A stretch of DNA of 64,000 nt from Paralvinella palmiformis (Eukaryota > Annelida > Polychaeta > Terebellida > Alvinellidae), in assembly GCA_025642065.1 (NCBI GenBank), contig JAODUP010000321.1, positions 839,143 to 903,142 of the forward strand, in the 5' to 3' direction. The notes under the pieces are model-generated. The model was not told where the DNA came from and did not search any database. It saw only the letters and a list, made by a program, of their open reading frames with translations. Position numbers and translations under genes: made by a program. This document shows, in pieces, positions 1 through 10,996 of the stretch. How positions within the stretch are numbered: position 1 is the first letter of the stretch; each line of letters begins with the position of its first letter.

Positions 1-589
1 TCGCTGTCAAGGTCCGAATCCGACTAATACCTGTGTTTGCCGAGGTTAAGCAAAGCTCTCACTCACTTATCTCGGCATGTAACACGCGCGACACACCAAC
101 AGCTTACAGTAGGTTCGGTTCTAGCCTAAAGCCACTCACCTGTCGTTGTTCCGTAATATCAGGTAAACCGTCTCAGATGACGAACATCAAACAAAAGGTT
201 AATTAAGTAGGACAATTCTATGAATCAGCTATTAAAACCTCCCGCACACTTCCGTTGCCTGGAGCCAGTTTACGCGAACCGGAACTTATTATCTACGTCA
301 TATTCTAATAACGCCTCTTGTTTCATGGAACCAGATGGTGCCTATAATTTGCAGGTTTCCCTAATCAAGTATGATCCATGCAGGTGTAAAGCATACGACA
401 AGTCACTGTTTGCTCGACGCCGCTCTATAACTGTGAATATCTTAAACTTGCTCTCGGGAGAGCTAACAACTTCCGGTGTTAGTGCACGTTGATGTCATTG
501 TATCCGGTCAGATAGAGTGATGGACAACAGCGACGTTTGTCGACAAAGGTGTATTATGTCCTAGTGAGATGTTGTTATTGTTGAGTTGT
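1..589. other. No recognised gene; somewhat higher GC than surroundings
   Basis: An open frame at 220-492 (+, 90 codons) matches no family I recognise. It has no signal peptide, domain motif or clear splice sites, so I treat it as chance or relic. The stretch is less AT-rich than the following kilobases. It could be the far end of an old mobile element, since the SINE at 590-849 may extend leftward into it. Confidence 0.4.
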
Positions 590-849
590 TTAGCGCTGGT
601 CACACCTGGGACATAAGGTCGAGAGGTGGTCACTGCCAGAGTGTTTTATGTCCTCGGGGGGTCTTTAACGTCCGCATTTATTTTTATAATTCAATGGAGA
701 CGGCAACGCTATTTAACGTGGTCACCCACCTAGGTTGTTGTGAGCCGAAGAATTAATCCCTGGAAAGGTTTCATCCTCTTGCTGGGATCGAACCTGTGAC
801 CCGTGGCACCAAGTGCCATGATGCTTAACCCCTATGCCACCGGGGCTCA
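590..849 (-). mobile_element. tRNA-derived SINE, minus strand
   Basis: Read on the minus strand from about 849, the sequence begins with a tRNA-like head. A box-A-like stretch (ggtggcataggggttaag) is followed about 35 bp later by a near-perfect box B (ggttcgatccc, in plus coordinates about 784-796). A non-tRNA body continues leftward past 660. The head does not fold as a complete tRNA, so this is a SINE rather than a tRNA gene. The left boundary near 590 is uncertain; an A/C-rich stretch there may be the tail. It sits directly against repeat R1, which starts at about 850. Confidence 0.6.
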
Positions 850-1260
850 GTATGGGACACAGCTAGTGTGGTTAGTGTTTTTTTAAAATTATATAACAAC
901 TTTAGTTGCATATAAAATTTACCTTAGTTGTAAGTGGGAAGAGAATCATCTTCCTAATGTCCAGCTATGTCCAGTTTGTACTATCGTATTGAAGACAAGC
1001 TCTAATCTGCTTGTCATAAATAACATTAAAGAACGTTATTACTATAATAGTTTGAATAGAAGACATTAGGTCTAGTTTGAAAATGTTAACATACAATTTT
1101 AACAGTACGGAAGCTATGACGCGCTATTATGGTCTGCTTCAGCGCATATATCAGTCTTTTAATATCAATTAAGCTAACAGTTTTAATAATAGTCGCTTCA
1201 TGACGCTTGCCGGTTGTACAAACTGACCTTTGAAGACAGTGACAATTGGGTTATAAGAAT
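850..1260 (+). repeat. Dispersed repeat R1, copy 1
   Basis: About 380-410 bp recur, diverged but collinear, at 40013-40292 and 62967-63361 in the same orientation. Shared landmarks in order are ttggtgtgttttatata (degenerate here), gtccagctatgtcc, aatctgcttgtcataaataa, acagtacggaagc, tgacgcgct, gtctgcttcagcgca, cgcttcatgacgc and gacagtgacaattgggttat. No open frame is conserved among copies. The element class is unknown. It is noncoding and could be a non-autonomous element or part of a longer one. Confidence 0.75.
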
Positions 1261-1539
1261 GACCCTGTCTACTATCTATTAAACCATCGGAATAACAACA
1301 CGATGATTTTGGAGGGTAACATTTAATGTAAACAGACTGCACTGAGCGGGTATTGACATCAACCTCAGGGTGTGACCTGTTTATGATAACACGTATTAGT
1401 TGCTGTTAAAGATGTAAACAGATGCGATATCAAGTTGTGGGTTAGATTGTATATAACATGTAATGAATTGAGGTTTTAAAACAAGCATGGAACTGCAGTG
1501 TTTGAGATTTTAGCTCATTGGATTATCTAAACTCTACCT

Positions 1540-2160
1540 CTGGTTATGGTTCTTCTATACATTGATGTTGGTAAGGCGTTTGATTGCGTTAACTTTTACT
1601 GTTTCTCTGACGAGTTGGTGACACGAAATATTTATTTTATGATTAACAATTGACTGATATTATGGTAGAGATTTCAGATCTGCTGTATCCTTGCGAGAAT
1701 AATTACCTAGGTATGCTCCGGTAAAACCCTTCAGCTTTGAGATCCTTTCCAGAACATTCATTTACTACAGTATCACATGATGTTAGATAGTGATGTATCT
1801 TATCCAATGTGTTTTTTAATATTTATGTTGACGGCACAAGTAATTATCTGATTAATATCGGTAAAGTTGGCTATACTATGGATGGGATGTTGATTAATAA
1901 ATTAACTTTATAAAAAGAACACCTCTTACTGCTGCCAAAGAGCTGCTAAATGTGTGTGTATTGTGTATGGTTTAGATAGCACGATGTTTCAGCTTTTAAT
2001 ATTAGTGAGACACAACATTTGTGTTTTAAACCTAAGATATTACGTAATCTATTTGAGTCCAATTAGCATCCGAAAAAAGAGAGCATATTTAATAATAAGC
2101 TGGACAGTGGTGATTATAATATTATGCACTAAATCAGAACTGTGTATACCAATAATAAAC
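1540..2160 (+). pseudogene. Decayed reverse transcriptase fragment of a non-LTR retrotransposon
   Basis: Translations in shifting + frames give pieces of an RT domain. About 1560-1600 reads IDVGKAFDCVN, the RT motif around the first catalytic Asp. About 1815-1895 reads NIYVDGTSNYL followed by GYTMDGMLINKL, which normally precedes the YADD box. About 2010-2045 reads HLCFKPKILRNLF, the segment after YADD. Stops and frameshifts separate the pieces and the YADD motif itself is lost. The open frame at 1954-2274 is a decayed remnant of this gene. The order resembles the RT of the element at 21185-24985, so the two may belong to the same clade. Confidence 0.6.
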
Positions 2161-2449
2161 TTGAGGTCAGATACTTTTGGCTATATTTTGGAGAATATCA
2201 TAATATTAACCTTAACATTTCTCTCTGTATCATTCTCTCTCGCTCTCTCGTTTTCTGTCTCATTTCAGGGATAAGAATGGGAGTCTATATGAATGAACTG
2301 TGCTTTAGTAAACACCGCCGAGATTTTAATCTTATAATCTGCGTTTCTGTAATATTTGTTTTCATTTTAGCACGTTGTCTGAGGAATCTAAAAACCTTAA
2401 TTACAAGTAGCTTCTACTTTCTCAACCCGTGTTTTCTTCACAATTACTA

Positions 2450-3489
2450 ATATGCACATAGAGGTTATTTTTACTTTTATAAACATAACACATTTGTTAC
2501 AGTTATATAGTACTATTTTATATGTAGCTAGATGCGAACATTTTGGTGCCGTTTTATTTGTAAAAAATATCAAAACTTAAATGTTGGTAAGAAGCCAAGA
2601 TAATTTTATTTCAAAATACAAAATCCTCCTAAACTCCTACGATATTATTTCACAGAAAACAGCCTGTCAGAGGTAAGTACAATTAATTCAATACAGGGTA
2701 AGTTATAGCGAGTATGCGTGGCCAATATGTCTAATACTTAGTGGCAATCGGGCTCAGGGTATAAGAACTTCGATGGCGAATGATCCCGGTGACGATAAAT
2801 CTTTGGTTGCGGACATCCCCGGAGACTAAATCGAAACGCCGCATCAACTCGTCCATTACGAAGGGTTCGATAGTGAGAGGGTTTATTTTTAATGACAATA
2901 TTTAACAAAGTTCGTATCTTGTAGTCGACTGGACGAAGTTGTTTAACAAAGTCCTATAGGTGGAGTTTCTGTTAAGTACCAAGATGGCGTTCAGCAGTGT
3001 TGACCGATAGAGATTCTTTGAGAAGAAAGATCGGTTAGTGTTAAAAGGGTCATGCGTATTATATTATAGCTACCAAAACTTTACAGCCTAGTCTTTATTG
3101 TTCTCGAGTTTTCAATCTGATGCTTTCTATATTTACTAAATATGCTTTCCACGCTCATCATACACGTTATAAGAAACAGGAAGTAATATATTCAGGCATC
3201 CTATTCTCTGACACAAGTTCCATGTGTGTGGGAAGGGTCACCTGTTTGTATTAGATTCTTGTCAGATCCAGTGTTATGCTTGTCATGACGTTTACGTTAT
3301 TGATACGAGACTATCATAATATTACGATGAGTATGATCATTATAATTGATTATTATTTTGTTGTTGATTGACGGCAGTAACAAAAACAGTGATGTTGCTG
3401 CTGGTAACAATAATAATACTAATTTGATTTTTATATTTAATAAGATAATTAGATTTCTATAAGCTAACGAATTGTACAATTTTATTATC
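2450..3489. other. Intergenic; one unassigned minus-strand open frame at 2731-2856
   Basis: Most of this stretch is AT-rich with nothing recognisable. About 2735-2890 is richer in GC and carries a minus-strand frame open well upstream of its first Met (Met at 2856, stop at 2731). It reads MDELMRRFDLVSGDVRNQ and then RFIVTGIIRHRSSYTLSP. The residue composition looks protein-like, but I do not recognise it and see no good splice acceptor. It may be a relic exon or element fragment. Confidence 0.3.
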
Positions 3490-3842
3490 AATGTTTTGGC
3501 TTTGCATATAGAGATTTGTAGAGGTCCAGGTTTATATAAGTTTAGGTTTATGTATGTTTAATTTACGTATGCATAGGTTTATCTATGTGTAGATTTAGAC
3601 ATGTATAGATTTGTGGAGGTATAGGATGCTCTGACTTCTATATATAAATACCAGGCACCGGTATTGTAGATGATTCTATTGTTTGCCCAATGACTTAAGG
3701 AATGTTGAGACATCACACATGTCTCACCACGAAAACTCACTTCTCTAGATTCAGCCGCCCGATGAATCGTCCTGAGTTTGAATTCACGATGTGATATATT
3801 TTGTGCCTGTACCTTATTACACTCGGTTAAAACACACCCACC
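3490..3842 (+). repeat. Fragments of dispersed repeat X (tail region)
   Basis: About 3490-3640 has the T-rich 'taggtttatgtatg'-type stretch that precedes the X tail elsewhere. About 3705-3842 contains gagacatcacacatgtctca, tttgaattcacg, tgtgcctgtaccttattacac and ends in aaaacacaccca. The same string of motifs occurs at 13628-13738 and 63548-63645. The 3' part resembles the end of X copies A and B. The minus-strand open frame 3579-3857 lies wholly inside this repeat and is not a gene. Confidence 0.6.
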
Positions 3843-5082
3843 ATTGCACGGTCGCATGATGAAAAACTAATTAGTCATAATGTAAACGTGTAGCTTTCTT
3901 TTAAGCATATATATGAACATTTTTCTAAATATATATATATATATGAATATTTTTTATCACACCTTTACCGTTGCTTTGTTGGTATTTTAGAGAATGGACA
4001 ATCTATATACTGTGAAAAACTGGCATATTAAATTTTGTTTTTTCTTGTAGTATGTAATTAAGTAAAAGTGCCACTATGACATTATTGTGTTGTACTCACT
4101 ACTCTCAATTTATAATTGACAAGTTAAAAGGCATACAATGATTGAGTGTTTATTTATCACAAAATTGACGACTGTGAGAAAGATTTCATTATTCTCAGAT
4201 GATTTAAATAGGAAAATACGAAATGGTATTCTGCACTGAGTAGAGGCTTTTCCCTATCCCATAAAAACACCTCAATGAGTATGAGGTATTATCAATGTAT
4301 TAGTTTAGTGGATCCATTTATTTGTGCACTTAGACAAATGTGTGATATAGCTCTGTATTATACATCAGAGTGTGATATAAGTTTCATCATAAAATATAAT
4401 TTGATTAATTACAGTGGTAAGATAAATGTTGTTTTTAATTTTGATGGAGATGATCTGTGGAAGTATAAAAGTTCTTTCTTAGATGTTACGTTTGGAACAT
4501 ATTGCTCAGTAATTTAATCTAGGATGGCTCTTATTCTCTCATTGAAAGTGTCAGGTTGGGTATACAAAAAGTTATGCATTAGTCGTATAATGTCAAATAT
4601 AAACTTTTAAGGTTTTCATTTCATGGTTGCCAATCTTAAGATTTATCTGGTAACAATATCGTACATATGTCATATATAAATTAAAGAATATAGTTTACTT
4701 TATAGATAAAAGTATAATATTATGTACAGGTTAAGGAATTGTTAATTGCTTGACCAGAATTTTAATCGTGTCTTCTTACAATATATCTAACATTGGAATA
4801 GGAGAATATTTTAGATGTGATTTGTAAGGAAATAAAAATGTATTTATATTATTTACTAGTATAATACTATTTATTTATGTTAATTATTAATCAGAAGTAG
4901 ATTTTCTCATTCATTATATATACGACGAAATACAAACCTCCTAACGATATTTTCTCTTGTATGACAGTTTGACATGAAGAAACACGACACAAGGAACATA
5001 GTAGAATGAATTGGCTGAATAATATATGAGTTTTAAAGCTGATTAGGAAAAACAGGTTTTGGTTTCACTGACTTTATATCCA
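3843..5082. other. AT-rich intergenic DNA, nothing recognised
   Basis: This stretch holds a short (AT)n run at about 3930-3944. The open frame at 4275-4517 (+, 80 codons) has no recognisable motif and very AT-rich codons, and I regard it as chance. If Pcyt2 is intact, its upstream intron or introns must cross this region. I could not find its penultimate exon here. Confidence 0.5.
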
Positions 5083-5130
5083 AGAATACACACACACACA
5101 CGCACAGACAGACAGCCATACACGCACACG

Positions 5131-5166
<36 letters not shown>

Positions 5167-5177
5167 AAGAGAGAGAA
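5083..5177 (+). repeat. (CA)n-(GA)n compound microsatellite
   Basis: Imperfect CA/CG dinucleotides with CAGA variants pass into an uninterrupted GA tract and end with aaagagagagaag. It is a simple repeat with no coding content. Confidence 0.9.
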
Positions 5178-5549
5178 GTAGTAATGAATATTCATGTTTT
5201 GCCTCAAGATATCTCTATAATAGTAGTGTCATATGTGACAATAGACAGTGATGTGTCAATGATTATGGATTCATCTCAATGTGGTGACACTGAAATAGTA
5301 ATTTGCAATATCAATGTGCATATTGTTTATTAAATAGAAATATTCAATCTGTATTTATGACACATTTAGAAAAAGACTGCCATTAGCTATTTTTTTAATA
5401 AACCGTTTGCTTTGACAATATATATACCTAATAATGAACAAGCGGTATTATGGTAAATTACTGACACGCATGCACACGCACATACACACAAACATTCATA
5501 CACGTACACACTTATGTCTCCTTCGCTGCCATCTCATCAAAAGTAATAG

Positions 5550-5945
<396 letters not shown>

Positions 5946-5999
5946 TAACACAAATAAACCGCTGCTAAACGTAATTTAATTTGTAGATTATTTTTGTAA

Positions 6000-6146
6000 G
6001 CTCCTTCCTCCGGCAATTGGTTTACGTATTGTATCTATTGAAATATTGAAATTATTATTTGTACAGCGCCTTTGAATGGCTCCTGCTAGTAAGGGCGCTT
6101 TATTAAATATACATTATTATTATTATTATTATTATTATTATCTCTC
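6000..6146 (+). mobile_element. 3' tail of an L2-like LINE, strongly 5'-truncated
   Basis: tacagcgcctttgaatgg ... agtaagggcgctttatta is followed by a run of ATT repeats at about 6112-6140. This matches the 3' end of the LINE at 19205-21178 (minus strand there: tacagcgcctttgactgg, aagggcgttttatta, then ATT repeats). Similarity in the A/T-rich part may begin near 6000. It lies just downstream of the Pcyt2 stop, probably in or next to its 3' UTR. Confidence 0.75.
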
Positions 6147-6228
6147 TAAGTCTATAATACGGTAAAGGTCATAACTATCATAAGCATATTGATTATTTAT
6201 TCTGAAGTCAATAATGTGATCGATGTTT

Positions 6229-6291
6229 TTCTTATTATCTAGTGTCCTATTTAATGATAATCTTATTATCTAGTGTCCTATTTAATCATAA
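6229..6291 (+). repeat. 31-bp tandem duplication
   Basis: The unit tcttattatctagtgtccta plus about 11 bases occurs twice head to tail with one mismatch. It lies in P4HA intron 2, immediately before exon 2 in plus coordinates. Confidence 0.85.
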
Positions 6292-6353
6292 TCCTAAGTG
6301 AATCCACTCCCATCTTCCGTCTACCTGACATTGAGAGTTAACACATAACTTAC

Positions 6354-6511
6354 CGTGTTGATGACTTGAGTTCATTCCTTGGTTCCATATTACTCTCCAC
6401 TGAGTGGCAAACCTCTTGATCAGAGAAAAGGCATTTATTGGGTGTCCAGAGAATATCAGCGCATCCTGGGCATCAGGATCACTGTGCAGGTCTCGAATGC
6501 TCTGTAGCATA
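6354..6511 (-). CDS. Prolyl 4-hydroxylase alpha subunit, exon 2
   Basis: The exon continues the N-terminal dimerisation domain of collagen prolyl 4-hydroxylase alpha. On the minus strand a strong acceptor (tttatttccag) precedes 6511 and a consensus donor (gtaagt) follows 6354. The peptide reads MLQSIRDLHSDPDAQDA, then the family hallmark SGHPINAFSLIKRFATQW (compare the conserved HP.NA..L.KR...W). Exon 1 ends with two bases of a Ser codon completed by the first base here, so the reading frame joins. The exon is 158 bp and ends one base into a codon. Beyond 6354 the minus-strand frame stays open to 6286 but loses similarity, which supports the donor. Exon 3 was not located in the remaining 6.3 kb. 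Confidence 0.88.
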
Positions 6512-7153
6512 CTGGAAATAAAACGGTTTCAATTTATTGTTCAATAACCGATTTAAAGATCAGATTTCTCCGCCGACATCCAAATCAATTCTTCCTCAAC
6601 TGCCTCCCACTTGGATGGATGCTTGCGTCACACTTTCTAGAAGTTCAGGATCCAAGGATTCAAGGAAGATCTTAGTATCTGATTACTCCCAAATCTCGAG
6701 GATGTGTCGATTTGGCACATTTTATTTATTAATAAAGATTTATTTTCTGTCGGTTGGATCCCCATTAAGTCATATTAAACGTTTCTAACTATGAGTATTA
6801 ATGAAATGATTATTAGTAATTTGGTTCCCGTATAATTAATTATATTAATTCTAAGATGATTGCTTCAAAACTTTAAAAGTTGTAAGATCTTCAGTTCACG
6901 AATTACCCAATAATGAAGTATTTAGCTCACTGTGCGCTCAGAAGAATATAACATTGCGTTCGTCGAAAATAATATCAGTGTTCTAGCCATACCATCACTA
7001 GACACAACTGACATAACCGTGACACGAGGAATAGATCCGTGTTTACAAAAATAGTAACAATGTTAAACTGACATAAAGACAAACTGGTCCTGAAATATCC
7101 AGTTGACACTAATACAAATTAGCCCTCAAATCCTCATGATTCAATGTATAAGC

Positions 7154-7154
<1 letters not shown>

Positions 7155-7196
<42 letters not shown>
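7155..7196. repeat. (TA)n microsatellite
   Basis: An uninterrupted TA tract of about 42 bp in P4HA intron 1. Confidence 0.95.
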
Positions 7197-7199
<3 letters not shown>

Positions 7200-7629
7200 G
7201 ATGATTTGTGGATAAGCATATAACATCAGGAATATCACGGTGTTCTCTACACAGAATGCAGACTTTTAATATTTAAGACTGGTGTTACTATGTTCATACA
7301 AAGACAATGTATACAAACCCGTTTACCCCAACTTCTAACTCGATAGACTCTATAATTTCTTCTCGACACTCAATTTATTTCATTAAAGTATCAAAAACGT
7401 GGAAACTGATACGATAAATAAAGCTGAATTTCTAGAAACCAAAATGTTGTCTTTTGTGGTTTTTGTACCGAAGTTGTGTTTGTTTCTCTTTAATAACAAA
7501 TATGTATACATTGCTCTAAGCATTAGACTTTATTCGTTTTTGAACATCAATATTTCAATATTATTAATGACGACTAAGAACAAAAAATTATAAAAAAAAT
7601 AAAATAAAGACAGACAGTCATCTACCAAC

Positions 7630-7925
7630 CTCTCTATATTCTCGATCCTCTCCTCTTCGAGAGAAATGAAATTCTTTAACTTGTTCTTGATGCTGTGTTT
7701 TAACAATTCGGAGACCCGTTGATCTAATGAGACAATTTGCTGCTCTTTGTACCCTTCCTTATATCTGTCCGTAGACTTTGTTTTAGAAACATCGTGTAAG
7801 TCCCGCAATACGATGGATTCATCGCGTCTTCCGGATTCAACAGAAACGGAACTGCTACACGGACTCGGTAAGAAAAATACAATCAACGCGCAGGCGCCGA
7901 ATGTGAGAAATCCAGAATGCCTCAT
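7630..7925 (-). CDS. Prolyl 4-hydroxylase alpha subunit, exon 1 with signal peptide
   Basis: The enzyme hydroxylates proline in collagen-type X-Pro-Gly repeats in the ER lumen, using iron, 2-oxoglutarate, oxygen and ascorbate, and works as a tetramer with PDI. The chosen ATG (7925-7923) has a purine at -3 and begins a signal peptide of about 25 residues: MRHSGFLTFGACALIVFFLP, then Ser/Val-rich. A charged linker follows, then the start of the P4Ha N-terminal coiled domain: SLDQRVSELLKHSIK, NKLKNFISLEEERIENIE. The donor is AG|gttggt; using it gives 296 bp (98 codons plus two bases), exactly the phase exon 2 needs. Reading past the donor gives AT-rich intron sequence. Catalytic residues (HxD...H, Lys) lie in later exons that are not in view, so the exact paralogue is unknown. 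Confidence 0.85.
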
Positions 7926-9034
7926 TTCTCGTCAACTTTTCTTTTCTTTGTTAGAATGATTTAAGTTTGTTGGACTGAGTCGATGGTACGCATCGAGTGA
8001 GGACGTTCCTCGTGGTGAGATCTTAACAAATATTCAGTCATCAACTGACAGTAAGTATCAGTTCTCACGGCGGAGACTGAACACATATGTTAATTAGCTA
8101 CGCAGCGAATGGAATTCGTGGAGGTAATTATGGATACTAGTTATCATAAATTAAATGTCGTTGAATGTTGTCGTTGTCATTGCTTTGGACATCATTAATG
8201 CACATTGTTAGCTAAATGGGTGTGAGGTGAAACAACAACAACAACAACAACAAAAACAATCTTTAGACAGACTTGGTCCATAATTTTATAATAATGAATC
8301 TTAAGCTAGAATATGACGATGTTCGAGCTGGAAGACATTTAAAACATCTTTGTGCTCATCTGTCAAATTAACAAAGCGATGAAGTTGGCTGTATATCCAG
8401 TTGACAAAGTAGACAAAGGAAATAAATGACTTCAAGCGTAAATTCCTTTTTTTTTATAGAATTTGTAAGTAAAAGTTCCATTTACGTCAATAAGGTCTTT
8501 GTCAGAAACCGTTGATTGTTAAGGAAATATGGCATTGTGGTTGTATAAAATCCGGATATCCTACTTCATCCATCATTGTAACAATGATGAGGTGTGGGAG
8601 GTTTGTACTGACAATAACTGATGTATTAACTATTGTGATGGTAATTGGTAGTATCAGATTAGTGGAGACATATTATAAACACGCGTGCGTGCGTGTATGT
8701 ATGTGTGTCTTTTGTTCATATTCACATCAGAATGACATTGAATGAAGATGAATCAGTCAAGAAATTGATTATTCTCAACTCTGTACGTAAGGCAATGACA
8801 AGAAAATGTAATGAAATTATTTCTGATGGCGTCGGATCGATCATTCATGGTCATATGCTATTTTCTTTATATATAACAGGACTAGAACATACCTTTTATT
8901 ATTGCAGTTTTGTTACGATCTGTTCTCATCTGATATCTAATCATATTTCAGTGAGTTACCTACAAATATTATTTTACAATAGCAATCATTGAATGACATT
9001 AAATATTTACGCTTTACTGTCGTTCATTTTCCGG
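7926..9034. other. Upstream of P4HA; no further gene seen
   Basis: The 5' UTR and promoter of P4HA (minus strand) must lie just right of 7925. I see no convincing TATA box within 200 bp, and local GC is modestly raised around 7970-8050. A CAA repeat lies at about 8232-8252. The open frames at 8512-8745 and 8693-8992 (+) cross a GT-rich simple repeat and show no motif. Confidence 0.4.
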
Positions 9035-9035
9035 T

Positions 9036-9105
9036 CTCACTCACTCACTCACTCACCTCACTCACTCACTCACTCACTCACTCACTCACTCACTCACTCA
9101 CTCAC
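9036..9105 (+). repeat. (CTCA)n tetranucleotide microsatellite
   Basis: About 17 CTCA units with one CCTCA interruption, flanked by degenerate CACT/CATC words. Confidence 0.95.
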
Positions 9106-9109
9106 CTAC

Positions 9110-10040
9110 CCATCCACACATTTGTCCTTCCATCCACCATTTACAGGATGACAGTACCAAAAGGATGAAAGGTGGAATAGTTCGTGTGGTTTTATGGCCG
9201 TATTTCGAACGAAATATAGCTTATCTAAGGACTTTATTAATTAAATACACATTAGTTGTCTTTAATCTCTCACAGTTTTAAGACATGTCAAGCTTTTTCT
9301 CCTATTTAAATCTACGATTGCCACTTAGGATGATATACTGGTATATTTGTATAGTTTGTAAATTGATGACCTTGTTTAATGGCCTCTGTGTTATATTATG
9401 TCAAACGTACGATATTTGACATTAGTTTTACCAACCCGCAGGTTGTATAATACGACGTCCTGAGGCTATCAGGGACGCGTCACCTCATCAAACAGCGACA
9501 TCTTGGGATGTATAATGGTAGATAATTACCAATTACGTATAGGATGCTTATCGACCAATGGCAGAGCGGCTAAAGGTAAATGATCCATTCAAGCCAGGAA
9601 TATTCGATATCGACTCATTAACCTTTCATGATGTCATTTACCAGTTAATCATCGGCGAGAGATGCAGCTGTCGCTGGCAGCACGAATCACCTCCTCATAT
9701 CTGTCATGTCACATTTCAACTAATGGTCTGTCCATTTTCTCGATCTGCGACTCGTTTATTGAATATAGCTCGATTGTTGCCGAGTGATTGTGGAAGATTT
9801 CAGCAATAAAGAAATGGTAAACTAGATTTCATCTTATCCGGTTTTTTGTTTGCGAGCCGTATCTGAAGGCGCGACGTCTATAGTGAAATAACAGTCATAA
9901 CGTTCAGGTAAATTCGTTTGCTGTCATTTTTAATGCCGAGACTTGTAATTGCGTCCATATTTCTAAAAGATAGCATTATGATTCTATTAACTTTATAAAG
10001 TGTATTATGTTTTACCTGAGCTACATTGGCGATTTTTACG
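9110..10040. other. No recognised gene
   Basis: The open frame 9558-9809 (+, 83 codons) is less AT-rich than its surroundings. It shows no domain, signal peptide or splice context I recognise. Nothing else was found. Confidence 0.4.
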
Positions 10041-10049
10041 CAACTGATA

Positions 10050-10440
10050 TTCTGATCTAGATGGTGTCATCAAATGGGATGGTTATATAGACTATAGCAC
10101 GTATTTTAGAGTTACTCGTGGTACTCGCCAAGGAAGTATACTTTTACCTGTTTTATTTAATTTATTTCTGTCGGGTTTAATGCTTGAATTATCTCTTTGT
10201 GAACCCGGGGTACGTGTCGGGAACCACTTCTATAACTTATCCTGATGATGTCTCTTTATTTAGTACTACCCTTCCGGGTCTATAACAATTGATTGATATA
10301 CGCACAGATTATTTATCCTTCTGACGTTTTAATTTCGGCATCAAAAAGACAAAATGTACGATGTATCATATCACAATTCCATTCTCTAGAATGGTGATAT
10401 ATTGATTTAGCCTAAATCCCTCATCTAGATATGAAAAACG
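10050..10440 (+). pseudogene. Non-LTR reverse transcriptase fragment
   Basis: About 10060-10200 reads KWDGYIDYSTYFRVTRGTRQ and then GSILLPVLFNLFLSGLM, the RT motif preceding the catalytic box. A frameshift at about 10240 leads to DDVSLFSTTLPGLQQLID (the box reads PDD, with Tyr and Ala lost). FNFGIKKTKC follows about 20 residues later. This is the spacing of a non-LTR RT palm domain and is a different lineage from the L2-like copy at 19-21 kb. Stops and shifts make it non-functional. Decayed sequence may continue to about 10720. Confidence 0.75.
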
Positions 10441-10743
10441 TGAGGGTATTACACTCATCATGCGATATGAGTCGCCGATGAGTTTAAACTCATTTTTGTC
10501 GAGTTTTATTCCGTCATCAGCCACTACCTTTAAATCGTTTTATTGGCATTAAAGAACAGTGAGACGACATCCAGAATATTCGTGTGTCTGGCGCTGTTAC
10601 ATTTGAGACTAATCCTTTTACGTGATCCAGATAACTCAGCAGGGTTTCCAAATTGTACTAATTGAGTCATAATTTTGTTTTAACGTAAACCCTAAGGTGA
10701 GCTATCAATTATATAACTAAAAAGGGAGAGGTATGTCATACGA

Positions 10744-10845
10744 CAAAAATGGCACCGGAAAAATGGCTCTGGAAAAATGGCACCTGGAAAAATGGCACCC
10801 GGAAAAATGGGAAAGTGAGAAATTGGAAATAATGGCACCATTGCA
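10744..10845 (-). repeat. Short tandem repeats of ggaaaaatggcacc, possible MULE terminal region
   Basis: Five copies of a 14-15 bp unit (aaaaatggcacc/ggctct/gggaaag variants) lie at about 10744, 10758, 10772, 10787 and 10802, and another atggcacc is at about 10831. They lie 150 bp beyond the truncated end of the MULE transposase fragment. Subterminal short repeats are common in MULE ends, so this may be the element's 3' terminus. No inverted partner was found within 500 bp beyond the transposase 5' end. Confidence 0.55.
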
Positions 10846-10996
10846 TATTTTACTGGATTAAAAACACACATTTATTTGCGTTTTTCTGTGTATTTCAATG
10901 AAAAAAAGTGTATGTACATTTGTATTATCAACTTTATTATTCCGTCACACACTAAAATGTAAATCAAACTATTAACTAACTTGATGTGTTATTCAT

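Noticed and set aside
781..849. tRNA gene on minus strand
   Set aside because: It has a good box B, but the acceptor stem does not pair and a non-tRNA body continues; called a SINE head.
7530..7629. C-terminal part of the P4HA exon 1 open frame
   Set aside because: Past the donor at 7629 the translation becomes Phe/Leu/Asn-rich noise; only the donor gives the phase matching exon 2.
9558..9809. 83-codon open frame of moderate GC
   Set aside because: No recognisable motif, signal or splice context; left as unassigned.
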